A DNA stretch of 62,000 bases from Cristatella mucedo (Eukaryota > Bryozoa > Phylactolaemata > Cristatellidae). The position numbers were made by a program, and so were the translations under genes. Positions 1-30,499 of the stretch are shown piece by piece. Every line of letters begins with the position of its first letter. Position 1 is the first letter of the stretch. The stretch is taken from contig WPIO01000008.1 in the NCBI GenBank assembly GCA_009760855.2, positions 9,097,501 through 9,159,500 on the forward strand, in the 5' to 3' direction. The notes beneath the pieces were generated by a model. That model was not told the DNA's origin. It ran no database searches and saw only the letters and a program-made list of their open reading frames with translations.

Positions 1-430
1 AAACGCCCTTGGAGAACTCAATCTCCTTGTAGCTACTTTCTTTACATTTGCGGCAAAGTAAGTACGTTCGAATGGTTAATGGTAGCACGCTCAATAAACA
101 GCAAGAACAACATGGTTAGGGGTGATATGCATAGGGTTAGCATGCAAGTGTGGTTAGTGGCAGCTTGCACAGTGTCAGCACGCGTAAGCACATAAGGACG
201 AATCACAGGGACCGATTAAGCCCTGTCATAAATAGGTGCGTTTTTAGGTTCGTTTTAAATGTGGTTAAGTTAGGGGATGTCTTGACGCAAGTTGGGAGTA
301 AGTTGCAGGCTTTGGGAGCATACGAACAAGATGCACGGTCTCCACAGGATTTTAAGTTTTTACGAGTTATAGGTAAATAGTTGGATTACAAAAAGTGGAT
401 GGTATGAAGCTTGGCCTGATTGGGGAGTAA
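1..430 (-). mobile_element. LINE (CR1/L2-type) 3' fragment
   Basis: This is the 3' end of the main LINE family of the window, on the minus strand and cut by the window edge. It holds the conserved 3' hairpin region (GAGAACTCAATCTC near position 14) and the 3' UTR block with repeated CATGCATAGGGTTAGCATGC-like words. The same order occurs at 25.3, 36.3, 51.8 and, on plus, 59.2-59.4 kb. The coding C-terminus (a decayed WNSLP-like stretch near 300) is full of stops. Confidence 0.8.
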
Positions 431-654
431 AGAAGCACATGTACTAAAATCCCTCACAGCCTTCTAGGAGTCAAACTCTCAAGCTCTTATGCTGCATATG
501 TTGCGAACGTCCACACTTGGATGCCAGCAAACGTTTTAGGTCCAACAAAAGAAAAAAGATCTGAAGAACTAAAGAAAGCGAGAGAAAAAACTTACTAGTT
601 GCTTACCAACATTGTCTACCTACAGCATCTGCATGAGATCTGGGAGATCGATTG

Positions 655-745
655 CATTTCCCTTTGTAACAAATGTAAAGCGCCTAGAGAGAGATTGAGT
701 TCTCTGTCAGCGCTTTATCAAGTGCATTATTATTATTATTACCCT
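655..745 (+). mobile_element. LINE 3' tail fragment
   Basis: It carries the LINE 3' hairpin (AAAGCGCCTAGAGAGAGATT, then GAGTTCTCT and a GCGCTTTATCAA-like end) followed by an ATT-repeat tail, exactly as at the 3' end of the long element at 59.4 kb. It lies in opposite orientation to the fragment at 1-430. No coding part remains. Confidence 0.75.
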
Positions 746-3700
746 TTTCAAAGCGACCATTCACTCGACGACATTATCAGTCTCACAATAAATTCTACAT
801 AGTTTCAGCTATTAAACATTGCAATAATTTGGCCTTCTTACACAGGGAAACTACTTGTTAGTTTATCCATTCATTTTAGACATCCTTTCGTAACTTCTGC
901 AAGTTTCTGCTTGCATATCTTCCGGCCTATGAAATCAGGTATTTACAGTGGGTGCAAAATCCTTAAATTACGCTTGGCAGTCGGTTGTGTGGCAATAGCT
1001 ACAGGACATCTTTTCTCACTGACCCACAAAAGCTTCCGATCAAGATGAGCATTGACTTCTGGGTTTTTTCAGTCAAGTTTTTCTTCCTTTACTCTCTTGC
1101 TCCAGCTGTCCTGTAGGAGTTACTCCCCAATCAGGCAATGTATCATACAACCAGTAGTTTAGCTGTGCCTTGAATCAATATTAAAAATTTGGGATACCGT
1201 GCTTTCAGTTTGCATTCCAACAAGGTCTAGAACTCAATCCCGACTAGGTCACGACACCTCCTGACTAGACGGAATTGGAAAAAGCAAAAAGTATTCCTCG
1301 AGGTATCCGATGGTCCTTGAGAAATTTACGTAAGTTTGGTAATGAGTGCTGACCCCGACCACGTTGTCACTTAGCATGCTGACATGCCTCCTTAACAGAA
1401 TTTTTAAAGTGCCTGCAAGTTGATTTAGTTCTCGAAGGGCATTATAGAAGTCTTATCAATATTTAGCCGCTCGTAAAGCTCATGAGCGCCTCATAAGAAT
1501 TCCAGTAGCAGCCATGGTTTGCGGCGGTTTGGCTAAAGGCTGAGCTTTGCTGGAGATAGGGAATTCCCTGTGCCGATGCAGCTGTGCAACAATTCCCATT
1601 CGCCGGCCTTTTAGCTTAAGCTCAAAGGGCCTCATTTGCATGCATGTTATTGTGCGCCCCCTATTAATTTTTACGAATGCAGCTGTCAAGTTTAGAGGTA
1701 GAGGATCTGCAGTTGCCCTGGCTAGAGTCAACTCGAGTTTCAACTCTCAGCAAAGAGACGCCTTGAATGCACTGCTGCTTATTTGTGCTTCACAACAGTC
1801 CAGAATTTGGGAAGGCACCTAAGTGGTGTCAGATTGCTCGGAATCTGCAAATGGGATATGAGCCTTTTTAACTAAATTAATTTTATTAGGTATCGTGCTG
1901 AAAGAGCTAACATGCCAATGAAATTGTCAAGTACCCAGCATTTGTGCTGAACTGGTAGACTGTCACGAATCACAGAAAACGCAGCTGCACAACCGAAAAT
2001 ACCTTGATGGGTGAACGTTGATTGATAATTAACGTGAACATAGATGGAGCAGAAAGAAACCAAATATAAGTAAAAATAAAAGATTTCTAGTCAAAGTAAA
2101 AATCAACTATTAAGAAATGTTAAGATGTTACGGTCATTTCTTTGTAGATTTTTTGAGAAGCTTACCGATGCATTGAAAATAAATTAACCTTAGCAGCTAC
2201 AAAATTTATCTCAAGCCGCATTCCGCGTATCAAATTTTCGCAGACAATTTTGCACTGCTTAAGGCCGTACTAATAGGAAACCTAGAAATTTCTCCATTTC
2301 AATTTTTAGCGAATGCACTTTCATAAAATTCAAAAAGCGGAGAGCCACATTTTTATTCCCAGTGAATTATTATAGATTATTTTCAAGACTTACAGCATTA
2401 CACGGAATTACAAAGAGCATTTCAAATGTGCTTTCACGAATGGGGCTGCAAATCGTCCAGAGAGTAATGAACGTAAAAATTATTGTCCCTAATTTTAAAA
2501 AAAATCAGCAAGTTGATCAACATTATGTTTTTACTTACCTTTTTGTAATCTTTGACGGTTAAAGTAGTTGAATTTGCAAAGATGTTGCTAGCTAGCGATT
2601 GACATAGACCTTACAAGTCTTTTAAGTAGATTTTAATTGAGGCTTCTCTTTAAACTCCACAATTCCATGCTGGTGCCAAAGTTTAGTTAATGAAAAGCAG
2701 TAGCGTGTTCTATGAATAGCAGCCAGCTGGTCTTATGTCTTTAGTTGCAAATCTTCGATAGTAGTCATTATTAAAAATTGTTATAACACCAGGTGAACTA
2801 AATATTTTTCTAGGTCCTCGACAAGTGCCAGAAGTGAACACATCTACCCTACGGATTGAACATTTATCTTGACAGACTAGTTTCATGAATCTAATCAATA
2901 AAGTAAAGCCAAGAATTCACAAGAATTGTGCTTCTTATTTAGTACTGACTATCAACTGTGGCTTAACACTCGCAGACCGTTGCTGCCGTTTCAGATGTGT
3001 ACAAAGCCTCTGGTAACTTTGTCTTTATCCTGATAATGGCACGCATTATAGCACAGAACCTCACATCATGTGACCAAACGTTGGTTTATCAATCAATTAA
3101 AGGATCTAACAAATTTCCTGATAGATACAGATAAAAAAATTAGGAGTACTAGCAGAATTTGTGAGCTCTAAATATTGCCAACACACATTATAACCCGCAT
3201 AATTTTTGCAAAACAAATGGCTTTATATTCACAGGAACGATAATAAGATTTTTCAAGCCAGAAACGTGTGTAAACGCCATCTAATTACAACTTAATAGAC
3301 CGAGGACATGGCCTGAACCATAAATCATGATAATGCAATATATTCAGGAACAGTTACAAATTTAAATTATTTTCATGATACATACTTATCGTACCTGTAT
3401 ACAAGGGCTTTGGCAATATGCCATCGTTTCTTAGTGCCATTATTTCTGCATTGTATTTAAACAAAAAATGTTCTATCATCAGCAGCCTGGTTGATTTTAA
3501 ATAGCACTCGGTGGAAAAATAAAAAAAGGTATCTCTGATATATTTGACTCCGTACTCGGGGATTTGGTTGTGATTGCGACCTTAGTCTATGCCTTGAAAG
3601 AAATCATTGTTTATGTCCTTATCGTTTTCAATCTCCAAACTCTTGCTGGGTAACTTCTACAGATACGCGGTTCAACGTAATTCCATTTTCAATAGCTAAC

Positions 3701-4440
3701 AAGATTTCGACAACCAACTATGTTTTTTGAACATTACTGGTTTAGTTAATTCAGCAATTACAATAATTAGGCTTATTAGCCGGAAGCAGAGGTATGGTCA
3801 CTTTCATTTTAGGACAGACACGCCACTGGTGAACTTCTTCCGACGCTGGACACAATCCAAAATTATGTCCTGCTCTCGGGTAAGAGGTCCAACGGACAGC
3901 TGACGGTATCGTTCACTCGCCTTTTGGATACTTGTGACAGTGAGGATGCAGTCATTACGGTAAGCTGATTGAGGCCGTGGTACAGACAATCTCGAATTCA
4001 TTCGGAACACTCTGTGCTAATAAACTGAAATATCTTCAGTAGCAGCTTAAGCCGACTCTTACTGAGCTCGTTAAAAACATCTATAACCTTAGCTTGGGGT
4101 ACTGTACAAGTGGGCTGGTGTGAACGAATTTTTGTGAGCATGTGCTTTGGCGAACTTTTATAAAGGTATTGATCAACTTTACGCGATTTTATTCGTCTAT
4201 CGGTCCACGAGCTGACCGTCCACCGCTATCACTAGATCGCTTCTGTCTTTTTGTGACTTGAATATTGGAGCTTCGGGCTTAAATGCATTCATTCTCTAGC
4301 TCATGATATCGTGCATGATAAGCTAATTAGCTTGAAGTTGGATACAAAGTAAATGTCAGTACGAATCAAATTACAAAAGATAATATGTGATTTGTCTACG
4401 CATGCCTGATAGAGTACTTAACTAAACCTCGTGCAAACTC
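746..4440. other. Unassigned AT-rich DNA
   Basis: I see no convincing exon, RNA gene or complete mobile element here. Possible traces are a decayed LINE C-terminal segment near 1,070-1,180 and a tRNA B-box-like sequence on the minus strand near 1,225, both too weak to call. Open frames near 1.5-1.8 kb overlap on both strands and show no family resemblance. Confidence 0.5.
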
Positions 4441-4459
4441 TGAATGGCTTCGATAAACT

Positions 4460-4545
4460 AGACCAAGCAAATGTAAAGCACCTATAAAGAGATCGAGTTC
4501 TCCGAGGGCGCTTTATCAAGTGGATTATCATTATAGACCGAACAA
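4460..4545 (+). mobile_element. LINE 3' tail fragment
   Basis: A short LINE 3' end: GCAAATGTAAAGCACCTATA, then GAGATCGAGTTCTC and GGGCGCTTTATCAAGTGGAT, ending in a degenerate ATT tail. It matches the 3' hairpin of the full-length elements. The roughly 580 bases to the next MITE hold nothing I can name. Confidence 0.7.
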
Positions 4546-5131
4546 CAATAAAATGACGGAGCAAAAGATTTAAAAATGTTGCTAAATATCTGCCATAATA
4601 TCTGTAGTGACAAAACTTGAAGCCGCTATTTTTACGCCAGTATTTCTGAGCACAATTTTAATTTACGTAAAACTAAGCAATGCAAATCAAACGTGGGCGA
4701 AGCACTGCTACTAGCGAGAATTATTTGTGCCACAAAGCGCAAACGGTTCGCTATCCGCTTGTGCTGTTTTGTATTTTAGTTATCGTTCAACAAAGCTTAT
4801 TAAATTACGTCTAACTAGAGCTTTGGCTACATTGACTTCAGTCGCACTAATGAAAACGCTCAGCCTTGGACTCACTGAGTCATAGTAGTTCCATCGCAGA
4901 TAACAACACAGCACTAATTTTCCGCTTAAATAAAGTACTCCATTTTGATACGTGACGCAAGTGCACCATTTTGCAGCGTGACGGAATTTATTGCTTTAAT
5001 TAGTAAAGACATTGCAATATGATTATAATTCATGCCTTTAAAAAGTAGTTTACCGAAGCTGGTTAAAGAGGAAATGAAAATGTTCTACAATTGAGCACGT
5101 GACCTAGATTTAAAGCCGCTGCTTAGCAATA

Positions 5132-5304
5132 CAGTCAACTCCGCAGTTAAGAATATAGGCTTTCGAAATAATTCGCTTATAAGAACAGCCGTTCCGCGTC
5201 CCAGATTTACACTAGTTAGAGTCTCACTCTGCGTACGAGAATACTCCGCCTATATGAATGGCCATTTTCGGGCCCTAGCGTATTCTTGTACGTGGAGTCA
5301 ACTG
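5132..5304. mobile_element. 173-bp Tc1/mariner-type MITE, copy 1
   Basis: A non-coding element that begins CAGTCAACTCC and ends GGAGTCAACTG, so its ends are inverted repeats of each other. It is flanked by TA on both sides (5,130-5,131 and 5,305-5,306), the target duplication of the Tc1/mariner superfamily. Two more elements with the same end sequence and exactly the same length lie at 34,014 and 52,766. It has no transposase and would depend on one encoded elsewhere. Confidence 0.75.
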
Positions 5305-5806
5305 TATTTCAGTTACCACATTGAATTGCCACCATATTCCCTATGTTCATCCGTTACCATGCACGGAAGAGTAAACTAGCAGCAACACATTTTGGTTGGG
5401 AAACTTTTTTATTTACTAGATATTGCTCAACAATGCATTGATGGTCTGCAACAAGCAGAGAAGACACGAGGCACTGCAGAATATTGTCACATAAGAACGC
5501 ATTAAAATGACATTAGCGTATTTCTTTGCCTCTATTGAATTAAAGAGCAAATTCCTTGGTATGATGCGCTTTTAAATTTGATTGGACAATCGCTATTGGG
5601 AGCCATTGTTAACAATATTAAAAAACTTATGAAAGTGTTTAGAAAGCCTTTACCCAACTAAACCAGCAGAATATTACTTCCTTCTCAATTAATAAAAGAA
5701 TTTGAATGGTCCTACCATAGTAGCAAATTTGAATTATAGTTAATTGAAGCTTTGGTAAACGTGTCGTTGGATTAGCATAGGAGACTCTAGAGTTTGGGAT
5801 CTCCAG

Positions 5807-6178
5807 AATGAACGAAATGAGCGAAATGAGTGACATGGGTGACATGAGTGACATGAGTGACATGAGTGACATGGGTGACATTAGCGAAATGAGGGAAATA
5901 AGTGAAGTGAGCGAAATGAACGAAATAAACGAAATGAACGGAATGAACGGAATTATATGAACGAAATGAACGGAATAAGCGGAATGAACGAAATGAACTG
6001 AATGAACGAAATGAAATGAACGAACTGAACGAAATGAATGGAATGAACAGAATTAAATGAACGAAATGAACAAAACGAATGAAATGAATGAACGGAATAA
6101 AATGAATAAAATGAATGAAATGAACGACATAAACGACATGAACGACATGAATGACATGAATGAAATTAATGAAATGAA
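5807..6178. repeat. 9-bp minisatellite, GAAATGAAC-type
   Basis: About forty tandem units of 9 bp, with consensus close to GAAATGAAC. The left end is a GACATGAGT/GACATGGGT variant, the middle GAAATGAAC/GGAATGAAC and the right end GACATGAAC/GAAATTAAT. Several units carry an extra 5 bp (for example AAATGAATGAAC), which breaks the reading frame. Because 9 is a multiple of 3, both strands show long repetitive peptides (Glu-Met-Asn on plus, His-Phe-Ile on minus) that I do not take as genes. Confidence 0.85.
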
Positions 6179-6197
6179 ATCCCATTTAATGGGATTT
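6177..6197. other. Short palindrome at the minisatellite edge
   Basis: A nearly perfect inverted repeat (AAATCCCATT, then AATGGGATTT) sits exactly at the right boundary of the 9-bp repeat array and just before an exon-like open frame. It could be a hairpin involved in the repeat's expansion, or chance. Confidence 0.4.
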
Positions 6198-6205
6198 CAA
6201 TATGA

Positions 6206-6478
6206 TTGAAGAGTCGGTCGAAGTTCGGAAACCACATTAAGCTAGATCATATTGCCGAATTTGGCCCCAAATCCAAGAAGTTCGTTATTTTCAAGATCAA
6301 ACCTGCAGAAAAGCTTGCCAAAGCTTTGATTATTGAACAATTTGCTCAGGCAAATGGTGCGTGGCGAAGTTGCTACTCTGTAACGCCTATGCTGTCCTCT
6401 CGAACGCGAGGCTCTCACGCGAGGCTCTCTCTTAGCTCCGTGGTTTCAGACAGCGGCACATCAACGCCATCTGAGTGA
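6206..6478 (+). CDS. Candidate terminal exon, unknown protein
   Basis: An open frame of about 90 codons with mixed, protein-like composition: a hydrophobic/basic core (KSKKFVIFKIKPAEKLAKAL, LIIEQFAQANGAW) followed by a Ser/Thr/Arg-rich tail ending GTSTPSE and TGA. An in-frame stop at 6,203 lies just upstream. There is no ATG at the left end, so it would have to be a 3' terminal exon; the AG choices near 6,210-6,240 lack a good pyrimidine tract because the minisatellite abuts. I do not recognise the family. It could also be a fragment of a retrocopy. Confidence 0.3.
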   Translation: MKSRSKFGNHIKLDHIAEFGPKSKKFVIFKIKPAEKLAKALIIEQFAQANGAWRSCYSVTPMLSSRTRGSHARLSLSSVVSDSGTSTPSE

Positions 6479-6479
6479 A

Positions 6480-8487
6480 AGTAAATAATTAAGAACTGAA
6501 AACCTCTATTTAAACTCCGATTGACAGCTTATGTAGATTTATACCACAGCCTTTGGCACTTGATCTTAGCCTCTAGAAATTTGCAGGCACTTCCCGATCC
6601 CGATAGGTCGTGGGATTGAATCCCAAAACAGTTGAGTGTTTGCATCCAATAGTGAGTGGAATTAATTGCTGCCAAGGCTCTTGTGTTTCAGTATCAATGG
6701 ATGTGCTAAATAGGATATGATTTGATATTTGCATTGAAGTCTATAAGCGTAATTTTTTTAGACTTCAGCTTGGTTATCCAGCTATTATCGAAATTAAAGC
6801 AACGTATGCTATTCAGGGAGAGCAAGAGTCCTATTAAGGAATAATCTATAGGGGCTGAGGAAATTGGATTCCGAAATGAATCTTTAGCGGGCAAATAAAC
6901 CCTTAAAAATCGCACTCTATGAATCAGGTCAAACAAGATGTTTGGTCTGCATCTGTGACACACTGCCACCTGCATTGACGAGTTGCTATTGCAAAATGTG
7001 ATGTTTGGAAAGTCAATCCCCTATCTTTTTCACTCCAAGAAAGATATTCATCTGGTCCACACGTTGCACAAAAAAATCTACTCGCCGTCTTTCCGTGCAT
7101 ATATTATGATAAATATTCGTTATAGTGGACATTAGCATGTGCATTCAAGATAATGGACACGGCCTTGCTTGCACATGTTATAGAAGAACGCAAATATGCG
7201 CACATAATAGTTAAAATATCTGCTGCTGTGTATTCCATTTCATTCTGTTAAATCTTTGGCTGTATAATTTTACAGTGATAACGATGCACTTGGTACTTAC
7301 TTAAAATTTCGAGAGTGAGCTTTTTCATTCATCGGGAATTTTTATCATCACATTTCGTATACCATAATGTATCGAGTTGGAAAAACTTCTGAAACAGGAG
7401 TATAATATATTGCTAAGCTGAGAGATGGAGTCTGCAGAAGTACCCGAAACAGGCAATGAACCATATTGTCACAATATTAAATAAATTATTCAATGTTAAT
7501 GCGAAATCTATGCGACAGCACTTTGCAAAATTAAATTTTGAATTTCGATAAAGGTAATTTATCAAGGTTTTTTATCTATGTTGATGTCAGATTTCCTTTA
7601 CAAGTGAATGCCGCAGGCCTGTTGATCTTCTAAAGCTGAGAAGTCTACTAATTGACGAGAAAAGCTAAACAATTACTCTACTTATAAGTGCCATTTTGCT
7701 CATTTCTTTCATTTTAATTCTAAAATCATGTCAACATTGTTTTATTCAAGTGGTACATACACGTACCAGGTTAGTATATTTTTTAACCCAGTATAATTGC
7801 AGCTACAATTTTGCCTATGCACCGGATTCACTATCTAGAGCTAAACGCAACACAAAACTGAGCCAGATAATGGCACAGCCTTTCTTTTTGCATGAATCCG
7901 AGGGTAATGCATTTTTACGTACCAGGAGATACATTCTGTTCAGGTATAACAAGCATTTAAGTAGTTCAGAAGTTTTTCATGAACCGTAGAATATTGAGTC
8001 CTTGCACATTATTCATCAACCTACTCGGTAAATTTATAAATATATTCATTTATTGATTTACATTTTGACGTAGGAAGAAGTAACCTTTTCTTTTCACTGC
8101 CCCGGTATACCATATATATGCATGCAAAGACAGTCAGCAACTCGTAGGCGTTGCCCCAATCACAAGAACTATTTTGAGGCCTGTTATGTGTTTGATGTGG
8201 ATTCGATCTCTCGTCCTAGGCTATATCAAAGGTAATGTCGCATCTCGAAAGCACATTTTAATCTAATATGCTAAACGGAAAGTGAAGCTATAAGAACCTA
8301 TATTGAGGGTTAAAGGAATTTTAGACCCGATCGCCTGTTCATTTAAGCTGAGGACTGGTGGCAAGGTCATGGGAGGTCACAGCTCGAGTCGAAGCTCTTC
8401 ATCCGCTACGAATCTCATGACAATCATAAATCTCAGACGGTCACCGGCTATTCAGTATTTTTAAATTATATGCTTGCATCTGTAATT

Positions 8488-8518
<31 letters not shown>

Positions 8519-10645
8519 ACTCTTTCTGGAGAATTCAGTAGAATTATTCATCAATGTTGCTGCAAGGCGACCTACTTATTATTAATACAAATGTAAAAGG
8601 ACATACCTTGAGACTCAATCAAAAAAGTGACCTTCCAAACCTGCATCCGTGAATCACCTTGCTGACAACTAGCATACCTCAAACTCTCGCCCTCATACCT
8701 AGGTTAGTCTTAACAGATCTTCTTCAATCGTGGTGGACTTTCGAGAAGCCGGTAAATAACTTGATCTTTGTTTATCCGACAGAATATTAACAGGATGATG
8801 AAAGTTTTGCATGTAGTACTGCCGAAGATTTCTTAAAACTCTATATTAGCAACTATTCTCCAATCCACCAATTTCCTGAAAGAACGGTACCCCATATGAG
8901 CTCATGTGATTTCAAAGCTATCCTGAATATACTTTTTTTACTTTGAGAATATTTTTCTCCGGAGGAAAATAATGTACATTGCAGTTTTTAAGAGAATTCT
9001 TCTTCTCAGTATATATTCCATATTATTTAAATTACAGTGTACACAACTTGATTCTGTAGTTTTTCTACTGCAACCTGGAATTGTCAAGGAATGTAAGTAC
9101 TAGGTTAGGGGCAGCAGACTCTATGTAGACTCTAAACTTTGGACGGTATTCACCCAAGGTACTGAGCTATCTAGCAAGAACGGAAAAATTTTTACGAGCA
9201 AGTTATTCGAGCAAGTGATGAAGCGATTGGTTTTTTAACGTGAATCACCGATGAGAATTGACAAAAAATCAAATTCCGTATCTATTTCAGTCCACTGATT
9301 GGTATAATGTGGAACTTCCACTCTTTTCGTTCGACAGCATTTTCTAAATCTGACAAAGATGCTCATGCCATCTCGTATGGCTTGCTGCTGACAGCTGTAT
9401 TTCTAAAGCTGCCAGATGATTTGATTCAGCTTCGTTCGTTCCTTCCTTTTTTTCTAGTTCCTGTACAATCCACCCACACAATGGTCGTAACTGTGATGCA
9501 GTCTAGCTGTTGGTTCAAGGCCAAAGTCTTTTTACTCGCTTCTTATTCCTTCTTCTTCTGTCGATGATGGGACCCCCAACCCGCATTCTGTAAAATCCCT
9601 CTGCAATCAGATGCACGATGAGAGCTTGTGCTACATTCACTAATCTTCTGCATCTTTAGAACATCAGATCAAGATATATCACATTACAAAAAGAAACCTT
9701 TTACACAACGGCCACGTCAGCTCGACGTTCAAGTATTTGCACTGCCAGCTAAATGAACGTGCAAAGTGTTTTAGTTGGCCCGTGTTCATACTCAACTCAT
9801 CTAGACTTCTGCAACTAACTTATCGCAGTTATGTCGGCTTGTGATAAAACGCACATACAACGTGCACAACTCTTCAGCCGGACTTATCACAAGTAAATTT
9901 TACAATCGCAATATTAAATACACTAATTCCAGCTGACCTCTACTGGTTCGTCATAAGTCGAAGAATGATTTCATGAAATCAACGCATATTTTTTAAATTT
10001 TTCCTAATTATGTCGCTTCGGCATAAATATTAATTATATTTTCTAATTAGGCTCTGAAGCATACGGCAGGTTATTCTGATTTAAGTCTTCCAGATTAGCC
10101 TTTGAGCAGTCTCAAATCTGTCGGGGGTTTTGCCTTTAGTCTGAATGCTCCCAAAGCCAAGAAATACCGAATCGCATCACAATATAATCAAATTTGAAGA
10201 TATGGGAAAACACAGTTGACCGTGTGCCATTTTTCTCATAGTATTTACTAGGTTCCAATAATGAATTGCCATTTGTGTGGTTTTGCTCGCTGAAGTTGTT
10301 CATATGATCACTAACCAGCTGAAAGATTTCTCGTGATGCATTTCTAAAGTACCTAGAAAGAGATTCGGTTCCCGTAGACACTGTAAAATGTTCTAATATT
10401 ACAGTTACAATAATTGATATTTTCTTTTATTGTGTGCAGGTCATGTGTGCTAGCACTTTAAAATATAGGCATGCATTTTTCCTTAAGCAAGCTTAGCAAT
10501 CAGCATTGGCAATATTAGTACTCGAGGTATAATGAAGTGAGCTACTCAGTGAGAGTCTGAAAGCTTGAACAGCTGCTTTAGGTCTGGAGTTTCTGACATG
10601 TGGTATGTCCATTGAGCTTTTAGTAAAATACTGTTCCTGTTACAG
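6480..10645. other. Unassigned DNA upstream of the MOXD1-like exons
   Basis: The signal peptide and DOMON-domain exons of the MOXD1-like gene would be expected here or further upstream, but I could not find them. There is a short (TA)n at 8,488-8,512 and B-box-like sequence near 6,625 and 8,200 that may be old SINE heads. An 86-codon open frame at 9,307-9,567 shows no recognisable motif. Confidence 0.45.
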
Positions 10646-29203
<18,558 letters not shown>

Positions 29204-29239
29204 CGCACGTTAAACATTTTTAAAAATATTGATATATAC

Positions 29240-30465
29240 AATAACAATAAATTTTACATCTTCCAAAGAGAACTGTTTCTCTGTCTTGGCATTGTACATG
29301 TACTGTAAAAGAAGCATCATCAATCGGTTCGTGGTGACATGGACAATGTCAACATACAAAATTGGTATGGGTGACATGCACAGTATAAGAATGTTCATGT
29401 GGTTAGTCTAAGCATGCACAAAATCATCACACTTAAGCACATAAATAAAAAAAATCACAAGGACCCGCCAAATTATGTCAATGATAGATGCCTGCTTTTA
29501 AATGTCGTCAGGTATTGTGTTATGTCGCGACATCAGTCGGTAGTGATTTCGAGGTTTTTGGGCATGCGAAATTAAGATACGATCTCCACGGGATGTTGGG
29601 CTTGTTCAAAGTGTAGCTTAACGATTATACTCAGAAAAGCAGGCTCCACAATACCTAGCATGGTAGGGGATTTATCTGATAGGTAGGCACGAGCCAGAGT
29701 GTGGAGAAACCTTAAAGTGAATATCAAGACCTTGAAGTCAATGTGTTGTTTGACTGAGAGTCAGTGCAAGTCGGCGAGAAGTGGTATGATGTGGCAACTA
29801 CGAAGCTCACGACAGTCAAGCAATGCATCAGAGTTTCGTACCAACTGTTAGTGCCTGATTGCTCAAGCTGGTAGATCAGCAGTAAGCGAGTTTCATAAGT
29901 TCAGACGGATGCTACAAATGCATGGGCTAATTTAGATGCAGTATCCTTTCTAAGCAAGCCCAATTTTTAGCAATGCTAAAGAGCAGAAAGAATTCAGGTT
30001 TAACAGTGGAGCTGAAAGAAGGCAGATTTAACGGTGAAGCTTATGTGGGCGTGTAAGGTCACTTTGGAACAGGACTCATAGATTTGGCTCAGATGCATCC
30101 CCAAATGTGCTGGCAGAGCCAGTTTTGAGGGCTAACCTTTCCAGTTTTTGAGTCACACTTGTTTGCTAAAAACTATTATGCTGGGATTCTCATCCTTCAA
30201 ATTGAGAAAGATTTTTTACGTCCATATGCAGATGTGAGCGATAAATGCAGCAAGGTGTTATAGAGAATTCGATGCGTCATGAGTGCTGGGTGTGATGAAA
30301 GAAAATGTACAACTGAGTTGCATCTGAGTTGAAGTGAAAGCCTAGATTGTGGTCTCATCGACAAGAGGGAGAGTATAAACTGTAAAGAGAAGCAGAGAAA
30401 CCCTGGAACCCTGATGTATCCTATACTTCGATGGATCATCTGGATGTTTTTATTTAGTTCAAACC
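29240..30465 (-). mobile_element. Main LINE family fragment, decayed, minus strand
   Basis: It matches the 3' UTR and RT C-terminus of the full-length element in order (TGACATGCACAGT near 29,370; CGGCGAGAAGTGGTATGATG near 29,773; the AAGTGAAAGCCTAGATTGTG word, complementary to the LINE, near 30,332). Many indels and stops; no intact frame longer than about 80 codons. Confidence 0.75.
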
Positions 30466-30499
30466 ATCGCTTTGGGATCTCCCGCAGAGATATGACTTA

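Noticed and set aside
5787-6185. 132-codon His-Phe-Ile repeat ORF on minus
   Set aside because: It follows from the 9-bp unit being a multiple of 3; the 5-bp slips in other units break any shared frame, and no start or flanking exon supports it.
9307-9567. 86-codon ORF upstream of the MOXD1-like exons as a DOMON exon
   Set aside because: It lacks the DOMON signature (G-x-G-hydrophobic, GADI-like) and has no phase-compatible splice sites toward exon a.
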